Below are positions 44,101 through 56,783 of a stretch of 64,000 bases of DNA, piece after piece. The stretch's first letter is position 1. Each line of letters starts with the position of its first letter. The stretch comes from Kalmusia sp. IMI 367209 (lineage: Eukaryota > Ascomycota > Dothideomycetes > Pleosporales > Didymosphaeriaceae). Below the pieces are notes generated by a model. That model made no database searches. It was given only the letters and a program-made list of their open reading frames with translations, and was not told the origin of the DNA. The position numbers and the translations under genes were made by a program. The stretch lies in assembly GCA_027946365.1 (NCBI GenBank), contig JAPEUQ010000003.1:3596001-3660000 (forward strand), given 5' to 3'.

Positions 44101-47100
44101 CTGCTACAAATCCGTAGCGATTGTCTGTCCGTCGCGTCCCAAAGGGGCAACTGAACCTCGCCCGCGAAGCGGGGTGCCTGTCAAAAGCTCCACGTGCCGG
44201 GAATATCATCTCCGCTGTCAGTGGAGAGGCGTCCGGCGGCTGAACAACAACAACAACAACCCCTCACCATGAGCCCCCAACATCCATGAAGCAAACCCCC
44301 CCAGCCAAACGTTCTCGGGAATGCAAACGCAGTATCTAATTCCATTTCCCGATAAGAAAAGCGTTGATGGAGGTGGGATGGCTTAAACTACGCCTCATGG
44401 GTGCACACTGCACGCAGCGTTTTCTTAATTTAGTGGGGGGTGTGTGGGAGCACAAGGTTGGCTGCAGCTTACATAGGGGGAGCAACCTGTTCCTAGCCGC
44501 ACATGGTAGAGGTGTGGGTGCACAACAGCAACTCGCTGATGACAACAGTCAGCACAGCGTACTTTTCCGAACGCATCTGTTACGTCTTACCCGACGCGGT
44601 CCGACATGTTCCATGCTGTGCGCATCAGTCGAGGCCGTGGAGCAGAGAGTGCGACCTCGCTTCTCCACCATCAATTTCAAAAGTCAGGTGGTAGTGCTAG
44701 GACTCGCAGATCACGGGATCAGCGACGCAGAGTACTTTGAGCAAAGTTACGAGTACAGTAGTGTACATGTAAAGGCCGCTTAGGCGATGATCAGGAGATG
44801 ATCAGGAACCTTGTACCACTTACCCGCTGACAACGCAGTGTAACCGCGACCGCCAGATTGCACCTCGCACCCAACTCGGTAGGAGGCGCGTAAACGAGAC
44901 ACCCAACTCTCTCTCTCTCTCTCTCTTGCTCCACCTCCAACAGCGTCACTCTCCCCATCCTGCCCATGGGCGGCGCACGCATCATTCTCCACCGATCAGC
45001 CCCTTCCCACCAACATCAGCGACCACAGCAGCACGGATGTCGCGAGTGCGCGCGAAAGCGGGTTGCCAGCGCCGTCGCCTCCCCTGCCGTTCTTCGTGGA
45101 ACTGGGATCGTGGCTTGTTCCGAGAACCAAGTGTGGGTGTGTTGCGCGGGCGCTTAGTGCGGCGCTGTGTAAGGGATTCGGGTAGGCTCGCGTCGCAGAA
45201 GCGAGGACTGATTTTCCGTCCAATAGGGAATGGTTCCACAGAGACTATTTCTGGTTCGTCCATATTAATGGGGTGGCTGGTGGGCGGGGTTCATCGGTAG
45301 TTGGAGGTGACGATCTGAGGGGCTTTGGAGATGAGAGGTGGAGCTCGTTTGGTGGTTTTTCTAGGGTGGTTTGCTTTTGGTAGCGCGTGATCATGTTTGA
45401 TACTGATGCTCTGTAGTATATGTGTAGCTAGGGTTTTTTGTAGCCTTATGTCTCTGTTACGTTTGAAGCCAAGTCGCTTCTCCGTTTGTCGGCGTAGGTA
45501 ATACCTATCGACTATCGAATTTTCGAACTTGCCCTTTTTTTCTTTTACGTGGATTTCTTCTCGCCGTTTGTTTGATCAGAAATGCGCATTGCATTCAAGT
45601 TTTGTCCAACTACACGTAGCATCATCCTAATTAGTAATCCCAACCCAACCCACCAAAAGGCTTCGATTCAATACACAATCCTCGTTCTGCTTGTCTTCAA
45701 ATTCAATTCTTGTAGCATCGTTGCTCCGTGTTCATCCCATTCCCTACAAATATGCAGGATGCGTAAACTTGACGCCAGCGAAGAGAAGAGGAGAGAAGAG
45801 GAGAAGAGCAGTCCATGTACATCCCCATCACACGCAAGCTCCCATTTCGCGTGTTGGTAGTGGAAAAAGGTGATCGTGCTTGTTTTTCGACAAGGACATT
45901 CCGCAGATGGCTTGTGACCTGTTATTTATCAGGTGGTGTTCTGAGTAGTATATCGTAGCGCGTTGTCTGCATATTTCTGGTAGTGAATGGTAGAGTGCAA
46001 TGACGGGGTCTGCGGGCGTGAGCGTGGAAACTACCTGTCCTTGGTTGTAGGAATCGTGTTCGCGATAATGTTTATTGGAGGTGTTGAGTAATTACACGGA
46101 GAACGGTGGGATCGATGAAGTGTTTTCTCGGCTTGTTTGGGTGTGATTGGTAGCATCGAACATGTTTCTTGGACTACATGCCGCTGTATATCATTAGCAT
46201 CCTTCATTTATAAAGTAGACTCGCGAGCTCTTTCCTATGTGAAATTTGATGGGAAGTGAGGTCCGGCGAGATGTTCCTCGGGCGATGGAAGAATTTTTTT
46301 TTGGGTATTGAAAGGGTTACACCTCTGACACCGTTACGCGTTCCTTACAATCATGCTGGTACAGCATAGTTTTGACATCTTGAATATTTCTAATTACCCG
46401 CAGAAAACGAGCTTGGAGCACATCGCAAACAGGCTGGCGTTTGGGCTGAGTTAGATCTAGGATGACGGAGGAGTATGCAAACGGATTTTCCGTCTCGATT
46501 CGATTTTGACTTGATAGTCCCTGATCCGGTATAATGTTTGTGAAAAGGGATGTTTGGTTTTGTAAAGTGGTATGTAGGACACGGCGGAAGAGCAAAGATA
46601 GCATGATCGAGGTTGAGATGAAGGGGAACATGTCGGGGTATAAACGGGTTTGGAGCGGAAACTTTGGGACTGGGGTCATGTTAGTAGACTGGCTTTAGCA
46701 TGCGATGATGCTATTTCATGCTTGTTAGGTAGTTGAGATCATTCTACTTCAGTATATGTAGTGTCATCCCGACCCAAGGGCGTGAGGCAGTCTAGCAGAT
46801 TCAATCAAACAGAAATAGACGGACTACGGAAGGATGTCCGAGGTATATGATGTGTTCTTAGAAATAGTATTATTAGTGGAGGAAGAAGCCGCAGGCTGCC
46901 ACATGGCATTGATGAAGCTTCATCGAGACGAGGAGACTCTTTGCTCGATATGAAATGTCTGTCCTCACTGTGTGTTCGCACAAAATAGTGGTTTGACAAC
47001 TGACCCATACGTGTTTAGAGATTTTTGATAGCTCTTTTCGTCTGGAATATCGAGATAGCTTATCACTGTCAAGCCTAACCCTCGCCTATTAAGATTTCTT

Positions 47101-47120
47101 CACGTCCTTTCGTATATGTC
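41118..47120. other. Gene-poor block of 6 kb
   Basis: No recognisable protein or RNA. The first 400 bp is T-rich and probably contains the 3' UTR of the upstream gene. ORFs at 42,500-43,660 overlap on both strands and have no coherent family signal. Simple repeats include an AAC run (44,245-44,260) and a CT run (44,910-44,928). 45,400-46,320 is T/G-rich. One weak ORF is at 46,317-46,679. Confidence 0.5.
46317..46679 (-). CDS. Hypothetical ORF, 120 aa
   Basis: ATG-initiated minus-strand ORF, the only one in the 41-47 kb desert with moderately protein-like composition (FPFISTSIMLSLLFRRVLHT, then FLRVIRNIQDVKTMLYQHDC). I recognise no family, signal peptide or intron. It may be chance or part of a decayed gene. 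Confidence 0.22.
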   Translation of the reverse strand: MTPVPKFPLQTRLYPDMFPFISTSIMLSLLFRRVLHTTLQNQTSLFTNIIPDQGLSSQNRIETENPFAYSSVILDLTQPKRQPVCDVLQARFLRVIRNIQDVKTMLYQHDCKERVTVSEV

Positions 47121-50103
47121 TCAATACCCCTCAGCTAGCGTATTATTCCACAAACTCCTAACCGTAACCTCGTCCTTCCACTTTCCATCCGTCTTGTCAC
47201 TCTTCACCTTATACCCCACTTCTTTCTCCTCTCCAGGTGCTAGCCAGAACCCATTATCATCGAAATTGAGGACCGTTCCGCCCGGATAGTCCAGCCATAC
47301 AAATGCCGCAACACCGTTCGTTGCTTTCACCGTAAAGGTGTCCTCATTGCTACTCAGCTCGAGCCCGGGATCGGCAAGGTTTGAACGAGAGAGCGGAGCA
47401 GGATGGAACCAGTTCGTATGCGTGAACGTCTGCGTGACGTTGGAGTTTGGCAGGGAACCTCGCGTCGAGACGTCCATGCGGAGGAGCGTGTTCGCGGAGT
47501 TCTGGTCTTGCAGAAGAGTGTCAAGGTTTGAAGATAGGATCTTCGTACCGTTTATTGCGCCAACGGTCACGTTGGACTCCGCAGCCGTGCTGACGTTGAG
47601 TTTATTTCCAGACCAGTCATACCATGTCAGATTCACCGACGCTTCGATGGACTGCCATAGATCCGAAATAACCCAGATCTCGATGTCTTGATTCGTAACG
47701 TTTCGAAACGCCGATATGATGACCGGCTGGTAGATGTCCTTGGCAACGTAATGTAACACTTTCCACCGCCCATCGTACTCGATCCCTGCCCACGTAGGCG
47801 CCTGCCACTGATCTTCCAACTGCCAATACAGACTGCCTAGCTGCCGTTCCGGCAACGCGCTCCCCCTCCTATAAAACTCGATCTGGCTCTTATAAAAGTC
47901 TGCTTGGAAGATTTGCGTCGTGTGGCACCATGCGGAGAAGTTAGCCAGCGAGTCCGATTTGTTGGGGACCGGATACCACTGCTGTGCGGCCATGGTCATT
48001 TGCGCTTGCCCGATGGATGCGTTGTAGATGTTGGAGGTGTTCATAGATCCAGCTGGGGGATGGTGGTCGCGCAGCATGACGACGGTGGAGTTGAAGTGGA
48101 GGTCGGAGGGGTCGACGGCTTGTTGCCAGGATTGGAGTGAGGGCATGCTATGATAACCGAATTCGTTGGCGAAGCGGCCGACGGGGTAGCGGGAAAAATT
48201 GCCGAGTTGGGTAGAATTGTAGTTGTAGAAATCTGCAGTTGATTAGTGGACAAAATGTAGGAGCGGGAGAGGTGGGTACCTGTGTTCCCGTAGATTGAGC
48301 CCTCGGTAAGATTCTCGTAGCGTTGTGTCATGGGTTGGGTCTTGGAGAAGTCGAGACTGAGCCAGCCGTTGGTCGTGCTGGATGGAGCGTATGAGATGCT
48401 CCTTGTGTTGCCGAGCACTATTGGAACGATAGTGTCGAGAAAGAGCGTTTCGTACTCAGCTAGGTAGCGATCATATTCTTCAGGGGCTGTTTTATTGACA
48501 GTCGGAAGCTCCAGATTTTCGAGCTCATTGCCACCCGCCCAGTACGCAAGCGAGGGGTGGTGATTGACTCTACGAACTTGGTATTCCACCTCTTCAGCGA
48601 CGTTGGCTAGGAATTCTTCATCTACGGGATAGAGCGCGCATCCAAATTCGAACTCGCTCCACAACAAGATACCCATCTCGTCTGCGAGGTCGTACATGAA
48701 GTCTGGCGAATAAGCCCCAGACGACCAGACACGTAGCATATTCTGGTTGCCATCGATTACACTGTCGAACAATTTACGCAGTCGCGGTTCTGTGACTGTG
48801 GGCCAGAACGGGTCCGGAGGAATGAAATTAGAGCCTTTCGCATAGAATTCGTGCCCGTTGATCTCGAAATGCCAATTATTTCCTGGAGCCACACCGTGAT
48901 CCAATTGGCTTTGCGAAATAGGAGTCTGATTGTTGAAGATTGTTCGGAATCCAATCCGCTTTGTTATAGTCACTACTGAAGTATTGCGGCTGTCGATGAC
49001 GTTAAGAGTAAGGCTATACAGCTTCTGCTGACCCATACCGACTGGCCACCATAGTTCTACAGCGCCATCGGGTACCGACGTAGAGCCTGTAAGCTTTCCA
49101 TCTTCGGATGTGACATTGAAAAGCTTCCCAGCTACTAGACTATTACCATCTGTATTTGAGATGGTGTATTCCACGGCCGCTCCAGATGGTAGAGACCCCA
49201 GGTAGTCAATACTCGCATTCAGAATCCAATCTTTCGATTGGTCCGGAGGAAAGAAGTTGTGCTGGCCCTCTCGGTAGATATCGACCAGGGTATTACGAAC
49301 GTATACGCTTCCCGCTGGAAGTTGCACGATGTACGCTGGCTGCCAGATGCCTGCAGGAGCAAATGCGGGTCCCCAGTCCCATCCAAAATCATTCTGCTCT
49401 TTGCGAATGTACTCCCGATTTGGGAACTCGTAAAGTTGCTGTACACCGAATGGCCAAGCTAATCCACTTTCTTAGTAAAATTTTGTCAATGAAGGAGAGC
49501 GGCATACTCTCTTGGCCGGGTATTGCTCGTGTAGCGTTAGCGATGATTGGAGCACTCCCAAAATTAACGCTCAGAATCGGACTATCGCAGGAAGAGACGA
49601 TGTCTGAAACGTCAAAATAATATTGTCTGAACTGATTGTTTGTCGCTGCTACATGTTGTCCGCAGAGCTCGATGCTAGCAAACGTATCAAGACCATTGAA
49701 AACGAGCCATGTAGAGCTGGCGTTGCTCTGTCTGTTCGATGTGAGCTTCCAGATTCGCTACTCATTTGGGATACTTCTCACAGATTTTCTAAGGGGGCCG
49801 AGGTATAGGTCCAATTCGAGAATGCTATCCAGCGAAGATTAAACTCATTCAAAGCATACAATGGATCGCCGATAACCTGATTCATTTAGCGTGAGAGGAT
49901 GCATTGTGTGGTGTTCATACCTGTGCAGCTTGCAAGTCCAAATGCACTTGGGATGGTACTTTCCCGGGGACAGAGATATAAGAGAAATTAGGACTCGTCA
50001 ACGTCCAATCGACTGTACTCAAATTCAACACCTGCTGACTGTATACTACGGAAGCAACAGAGGTTGCTGCTAGCACAGCTTGAGTACTCCGCCGAACCAT
50101 CAT
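47121..50103 (-). CDS. Secreted beta-mannosidase, glycoside hydrolase family 2
   Basis: Releases beta-mannose from the non-reducing ends of manno-oligosaccharides outside the cell, like MndA of Aspergillus. Exons on the minus strand: 50103-49921, 49876-49782, 49731-49508, 49458-48280, 48232-47121; 930 aa; introns 44, 50, 49 and 47 bp. Landmarks: [59 protein letters not shown]. The acid/base Glu lies in [11 protein letters not shown] and the nucleophile Glu in [12 protein letters not shown]. There are many NxS/T sites, as in a glycoprotein. I chose the start at 50103 because [19 protein letters not shown] is a good signal peptide and the length then matches the family; ATG 50214 would add 37 residues in front of it. 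Confidence 0.92.
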
Positions 50104-51004
50104 TACGGTCCCACCGAACAATGAACTATCAAAAGCAGAGACGATAAGACCGGAGACTATAAATGCGCCAGCAATTGGGAGATATATCGCCCGATGCACC
50201 TTTGCTCTCCCCATGATTCCGACCGATTCCTCCTATGATGTAATTGATCGCAAGGGGCCATACCAGTGCTACAGTAACATGGCTAAGCAGAGCCGTTGGT
50301 GACTTGTATGCGGGATTTGCGGCAGATGAGGGGAAACCGACTGATCATCAAGAAGTAAACTAGGCATACCGGCTTCAACCCTGTGCGCCGTTGTGAGTTT
50401 TACTCCCCTCGGCTTCGTGCTAGCCGAGGCTAGTCTGGTATTGGATTAGCCATTCCTCCCCCCCACAGTACGTCAATCGGGTTTCCGACCTGAGCATAGT
50501 GCTTTGAAGCTGTAAACCCTGGGTCCTGTAGTACTAAGCTTCGCTGGGAGACTTAAACCCAAAGGAAGCAAATCGAGAAGGCATTTCTCTCTGGATCCCG
50601 TGATGGCGCGTCGTATATAAAAACACGCTAAGACGCGATCCTTTCAGTGTAGACGTGGCACGCGCCCCACCTACACCTTTCAAAGAAGCATAAAAGCACC
50701 CTCGCAGCTCGTACAAAGCACAAGCTCATGACACTTGCATCTTAGCCCTCAACCCTGGCTTGATCTCCAGCTGACGTCTCTGCACTTTGGATATTAGACA
50801 GCCACGAGCGGCTACGCATTGTCGCTGCCTTATTTCTGAAGTGGATGCTAATAAACCGCACTAATTCTCATTCACCAACACGACCATCCACGGACGATCT
50901 CTATATAGATACGCGTAGCCCACTCCGTATACGAAATTATTATTAGAACCCTTTCAAAGACATCGGCCGTATGATAACACTCACCTTGCCACAACATAAG
51001 CGAT
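50104..51004. promoter_or_regulatory. Divergent intergenic region with TATA-like element
   Basis: This 901 bp stretch lies between the divergent beta-mannosidase and DUF7730-like genes. TATATAAAA at 50614-50622 is oriented toward the plus-strand gene, but about 390 bp from its start codon, so its use is uncertain. No other feature. Confidence 0.4.
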
Positions 51005-52405
51005 ATGAGTCCCGATCCTCTATCTGTGCTATTGAATTCAAGCACTCCGAAAAAGAACCTGAAAGATGCCGAGGCGACGGGAATGGCGAAGCTACACTCT
51101 TTGCTCACGAAGCGCAAGTCCTCTCCTTCCTTCCCGCCTACAACGCCAAAACGACACGCCCGGGCCAAGCTTGCGGATACGCCGTCGCGCACTGGGGCCG
51201 TTTCTAGTATGTTGTTCGCATTACGCGTAAAGACAATCCATTTGACCTGCTGCATGTTTGCTGACCTGTCACAGAACCGCCCTACCATTCCCAAATCGCA
51301 GAATCGCGCGCTACCGCTCAAGCAAAGTACTACCGCAAGGCGACCGAGATCCGAACCCAGCAGCTAGACGAAAAGGTCGACATTTTTCCCTTCTTTGCCA
51401 TGCCAACTGAGCTTCGTTTGGCAGTATATTTCGAACTACTTGTCACGGATAATTCTTTGGTTCCTACTTGGCGCGGGCCACGCAAGACGAACAAGCGACA
51501 GAAGAAGATGTATGTTGATATCCTCTTGACGTGCAAACTCTGTTGCAAGGAGGGCGTAGCTGTGCTGTATGGAGAGAACGTGTTCGATTTCGGTGAGTAA
51601 ATGCCCCGCTTCATGATGTCCTAGGACAGGCGTTCGTACACATATCATATCTCAAGTCGCCCTAGGATACATCTTTCAGACGACGAGCTATGTGCAAGTT
51701 TGTCAAATACTCTTCTAATACTGGCTCTATTACAGGCGAAATCTGCAATCGACCGAACAACTTCTCTAAGGCATTTGTCAATCATATTGTAAGTTGCCAC
51801 CTTGAATAGCCTTCTCCAACATGCTACGCAGTATCTATTTCATAAACTCTATAACACTGATCAGAAGCAATCAATATGGAGCTTCCTATCTCCTTAGTCA
51901 CCACACTAACATCATGCAACAGGGTCTCCACAATGCCTCCCTAATCCGTATCATTTTCGCCGAGTACTCGGCCGCCGCCAAAGAGCTTTCTCACATAGAC
52001 ACTTCATCCATCCACAAATGCAACCCAATACCGCCTCCCACCCTCACAGTCGCCTATCTCCGTAGCTTCCTCTCGACCTTTAATATCTCGCTGCCCAACC
52101 TGCGTCTCCTCGCCATCAGCATCATGCCGTACGGCTTCGACCAGGCCTCCATGGACCTGATGCGTATCCAAGCCGTATCAATCGTGAGTACTACCCGCAT
52201 GCGCGTGCGGTGGCTGGATGCGAAGAACGAGCCGAAGCGACTGAGCGAGATGGTCGACCAGATCTGCGAGGATGAGGAGGGGCTCGCGAGGGCGGACTAT
52301 TGGAAGGATGTGGACCCTTGGATCGGGTTTGGGTTCAGCCCGTCGTCGTCGGGGAGGGAGTGGATTGTCTATGAGGGGGTGAGGGGGAAGGAGGGAAGTA
52401 CGTGA
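51005..52405 (+). CDS. DUF7730/2EXR-like fungal protein
   Basis: Exons 51005-51206, 51275-51592, 51736-51788, 51923-52405 sum to 1056 nt, 351 aa. After a basic, disordered N-terminus (about 80 residues) comes PFFAMPTELRLAVYFELLV, the F-box-like start of fungal DUF7730/2EXR proteins. Then VDILLTCKLCCKEGVAVLYG and NVFDFGEICNRPNNFSKAF, where the last motif spans a join, and a C-terminal part with YLRSFLSTFNISLPNLRLL. The introns are 68, 143 and 134 bp. This family is large in filamentous fungi, without a known function. Family assignment is by pattern only. Confidence 0.75.
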
Positions 52406-53841
52406 GCGCTCGACGTGGATTAAAAGTTTGGATATGCATCGTAGGATGGGGGACCTGAGTATGGACGATGCGCATCTGGGAAGGGTCTACATTTTTGGCC
52501 TGGTACAGAAGTCTACTGGATCTAGGCTCTTTGACAAGGGATCAATTTGACCCCTTGGCGTGACAATGTCACACGTGATAAGGATCTTGGATGAGCATCT
52601 GAAGGATGTTCGGTGCATGGCTTAATCAATGATGAATATGGCTTGATTCACGCGCGGATACTTTGCATGTAGAGCTGCTGATTGTGGCGATTATGGTGCT
52701 CAATACACGTGAAGACAGTATAGACGCTGATCCCAATGAATGCATACATACACAGCACGTAAATATAGATCTCTACATATTTGAGATGCAAGTGCGTTAA
52801 AAACCATGTCTTAGGTTCTACTAGCCGCGATGATTGCTAGCCATGCAGCCCAAAATAATACACACTACCTAAAATATCGAGGCACTAGAGCTAACGTGCT
52901 AAAGTCCATCCATGCGTGACGGAAAACCCACCGTAACGGAACAGCGGTCGCGCTTTCGATCACAACAACACTAGCAACAATCGCATAGCTTAGATGCTCT
53001 CGGAATAGAGACCGGATCTCCTTCAGCTTCTGTGTACCCAATGTCTTTACCGTCATACTATTACCAACTCTACAATACCATGATACGCTACTGACATGCA
53101 TGAGCACGACTCCTCGGACTACTTCGGAATCTTGTAAAGTACCATAATTCTGGCTGAAGACTCTTGCAACAGAGAAAAGATAAAATGATATTTGAATGCC
53201 GAGCACGAAACAGTGAATAAGCTGGTTGCATTGCGGTGACAAGCATTCTGTTAAGCTATCGAGCGGGATTGCGAAGCAACGGCGCACGTCCCTACTGTAC
53301 TGGAGCGGATTAGCCGTATTTTAACAGCACCACTGTTAACTTCTGGTTTGCTCACGTGATAGTCAATAGCTGGACTCCTATTCGAGCAGCGCTGCTGGCT
53401 TCTGCAGCTACACGGCACTGTGGCCTGGGGGTAGATAACTTCTAGGTCCGCACCAATGTGCACATTGCACGTAGTTTAGGCCTGCCTGCATTGAACCATA
53501 GTCAGCGATCGTAGAAACGGAGGAAAATCATTTTGTATGCAACAGCAAGTCCTTTCAGCCTTGCTTACGCCGTCCTGCAGCCTTTTCTCGGCGCTACTGC
53601 GCCTCCGCACTAGAACGTTCAACATGCTGTGTGCTTCTCACCACCACTGTAACATTACTCAGTTTGCGTTCTCCTAGGATCCAATATCTCGATGGCCAAG
53701 TGCCTACCATAGATCACTCAATGACCATTCGTACACGTCCGGTAACTAGGTGGCTACCTTGTGCCGCCAAGCTCTCCAGCCTTCTTCAAAGTCCAAATCT
53801 TCTCCACACCGCTTGCGCGCATAGAAACCTCCCGCGACACG
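52406..53841. other. Intergenic, with one hydrophobic ORF
   Basis: 1.4 kb between the DUF7730-like and HET-Myb genes. A minus-strand open frame (52865-53287, 140 codons, no early ATG) has hydrophobic stretches such as SYAIVASVVVIESATAV and could be an exon of an unrecognised membrane protein. It has no supporting splice structure that I could complete. Confidence 0.35.
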
Positions 53842-55394
53842 ATGCGACTCCTTCATATCAAAGGCGATGGTGATCTTATTTTGACAGAAGACTTAGTTCG
53901 CGACGAAGATATACCCCCTTATGCGATACTCTCGCATACCTGGGAAGAGGGCCAAGAAGTGACATTTGACGACTTCAAGATCGTTAACACGAAGGAAAAA
54001 GCAGGATGGCGTAAAATCGATTTCTGCTCACGTCAGGCTAGGCAGAGTGGCTTGCATTACATATGGGTAGACACTTGCTGCATAGACAAGTCGAACAACA
54101 CGGAGCTGTCAGAAGCGATCAACTCGATGTTTCGCTGGTACCAGGAGGCAAAAGTATGCTACGTATACTTATTCGACATTCCAAGCGGTGTTCCAGAAGG
54201 GAACAGTTTAACAAGCCTACGACGGAAGCCAGCGATCAGGCAAAGCAGATGGTTTACTCGAGGCTGGACGCTGCAAGAGCTTCTTGCGCCAGTCAACGTT
54301 GAGTTCTTCTCAAACGAGGGTACGCGACTCGGAGACAAAATCACGCTCGAGCAGGAAATCCATCAGGTTACCAAGATCCCTCTCGCAGCACTGAGGAGGC
54401 AAGCACGCCTCTCCGAATTCAGCATCGAGGAGCGCATGAGCTGGGCAGCCCAGCGCACAACATCGAAGAAGGAGGACAAGGCATACTGTCTGCTAGGGAT
54501 TCTTGGCGTGTTTTTGCCGCTTATTTACGGCGAAGGAGAATATCATGCCCTCCAACGGCTAAGAGAGGAAGCGGAGAAGCGGCAAGGAAATCAATCGATG
54601 GTGTCAAGCCCGCGAGAAATAACAGGTATGAATATAGTCAGAAAGTAAGCTTTGCTTCATGTCTCGTAAGTGGCTAACACTCAACAGACTCTTCGACGTT
54701 ACCGTGCTCTAGAAATGAGCTACTCCCTACAGGTCGGCTCATGGAAATTGCGGACAAAGCTGTTGATGTTCCAAATGGGAACACAACTGGTACCTCAAAT
54801 TTAGTGTCAACGAAAGAAATGCGCGGGAACATATGTGGAGATTACTTCACGTCCATTGAGGATCGCTCCATATTCGACAGATATACCGGAACCCATGATC
54901 ATATAAGTTTAACCCCTGAAAGTCTTATGTGTATCAAAAGGACACGAGAATATTTCACTGCAGGTGGACCTCAGAAACACAGAGAAATTCAGTCATACAG
55001 TTCTGATTCTAGAAATGCTTCACACTCTACGAACTATGTTCCATACGAACTAGGCGAATGTTAGTTGAACGAACCTGATAGTGTTAGGCTCTAACATGGC
55101 GTAGATGGAATGCACCTACACAATGATACACTCATTCCGCAAACAGCTACACGAAATAAAAATGCTTCTTTGATAAGGGGGCCTTTTCCATTACCGCAGA
55201 GGCCATGGTCGTCAGCCGAAGATCAAATGCTTGTTAATCTCATGAAGTCAGGATTCAAGCGGGACTGGGATATCATTGCAAAGAGGCTTCCGAACAGAAC
55301 CCGACGGGCTTGCGAATTTAGATATGAAAAATTGAACCAGAATGAGTTGCATAGAAAACAGGTACGTCGGAAGCCAGGTCTAAATCCACATTGA
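53842..55394 (+). CDS. HET-domain protein with C-terminal Myb/SANT-like domain
   Basis: Exons 53842-54625, 54688-55059, 55105-55394 (introns 62 and 45 bp) give 1446 nt, 481 aa. The N-terminal HET domain is complete: PPYAILSHTW (residues 25-34), IWVDTCCIDKSNNTELSEAI (74-93) and SRWFTRGWTLQELLAPV (135-151), then SKKEDKAYCLLGI and YGEGEYHAL. HET domains act in fungal non-self recognition and trigger cell death. A Ser/Thr-rich linker (about 260-410) leads to RPWSSAEDQMLVNLMKSG, then DWDIIAKRLPNRTRRACEFR (about 418-458), a single Myb/SANT-like repeat with spaced aromatic residues. The second donor is GTTAGT. Start MRLLHI is the standard HET start. An alternative 3' splice at GTACGT (55361) would shorten only the tail. 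The separate-genes alternative is disfavoured because both joins keep frame. Confidence 0.72.
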
Positions 55395-56783
55395 TATGAG
55401 CACAACAAATTGAAATGATCAACGGAGTCACCTCGTATTCGTCTTTTCTAAGTTAAAGCTCTGACCCGTCCTCACGGCTTCTTGTTCTTGATCAAGAGTG
55501 CTGAGTGATTGTCTCTGTTCTAGATCATATTTTGGTTTACGCTATTGTCAGCTTGTCATATCACATATTCCAAATTGTCGACTATTATGGAATGGGTTTC
55601 TTGTCCAAAAGGCTTTACATCTATCTGCTCACTACACAAAAGTATAGCGTTGAATCACATTATCCGTACTTACCCCTGTCGTATGGTTAAGCTGATGAAA
55701 GCGCAGCGAAATATGTATGGCTTACAGATCTGACCAATCAACCAGGAAGCGTGGAACTGACTGAGAAAGTTTAACTTAGAATTAGGCTTTTGCCATGTTC
55801 TTCGTACATTTGACCAAGCGTTATATGCCAGTACCCAAATGTCTGGATATGAACTTGATGAAGGGAGTCCATGGATTTTGGTATTGCAGGCATGCTTTGA
55901 TTCGTAGCGACGGGACAGAAGGTGATCCTGTTCTATGTGATCAATAGAGAGCTATCATCGACTTCCGAAGATTCGGTGACTGAAAATAAGTCATTCGAAG
56001 GCTTCTTGTTACGGATGTGCAGCATACATGGTTCTCGAAGTCGTTACAGACAACATGTGGACCACCTAGATCGTCGAGGTGAATGCCACATAAGTTACAT
56101 AGTGAGCGATATCTTGTATCAGATGCATTAGCAGAAGGCAGCGCTAATGGTAGCTGCAGGGAATGCCACATTACTGCCAAAGAGAGAACATCGCAGGCAA
56201 CCGCGGGCTTCCTAAATTAGACATTCTTGATTGCTACTTCGACCATACCGCATTCAGGCTAGTTTCGCGCACTTATGATGCGATTGGAGCATGTGGTTAG
56301 CGAATTACCCCGCACCTGAGACAGGAGTTTGCCTTTTTATAGTGGGAGGACTTCGTCTTTCCGGTCAAGACCTTGATGAACTATGAGTTTGAGGCTCTTG
56401 GCATTGACAAATCTCTTCTGTTGTGCCATCATAAGGACGGTTTATTGCATCATGCTTTTCGGTCAGATTCCAATCTTTTCCACTAAGAGCTCAGCCTACG
56501 CAGACTTAGACCGCAGTTCTCCGAAGGTCTCCTATCAGACGATTGACCGGTACATGCGAGTTATTTGCACGAATTTCGGTTAGTATCGCCCTTCTTCACC
56601 GGTCTGTCGATCTTCATCTTCTCACTTTCCTTTCGCTTTTCTATGCATACTTGACTTTAAGTGTTCAACCTATAAGTATTTGAGGGAAGATGGCTCGCAT
56701 GGCCCAAATCTCTTGCTCTACTCACTTTTCGCTCCACACACTACGCAGATATAATTCATCAGAAAACAAGCCACTATCGGATC
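55395..56783. other. AT-leaning intergenic region, possibly decayed sequence
   Basis: 1.4 kb between the HET-Myb and dynamin-like genes. Short ORFs are interrupted by stops in all frames. A GAATGCCACAT motif repeats at about 56,080 and 56,161. The segment just before 56,784 has a CT-rich stretch and is likely the GTPase promoter. Confidence 0.4.
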
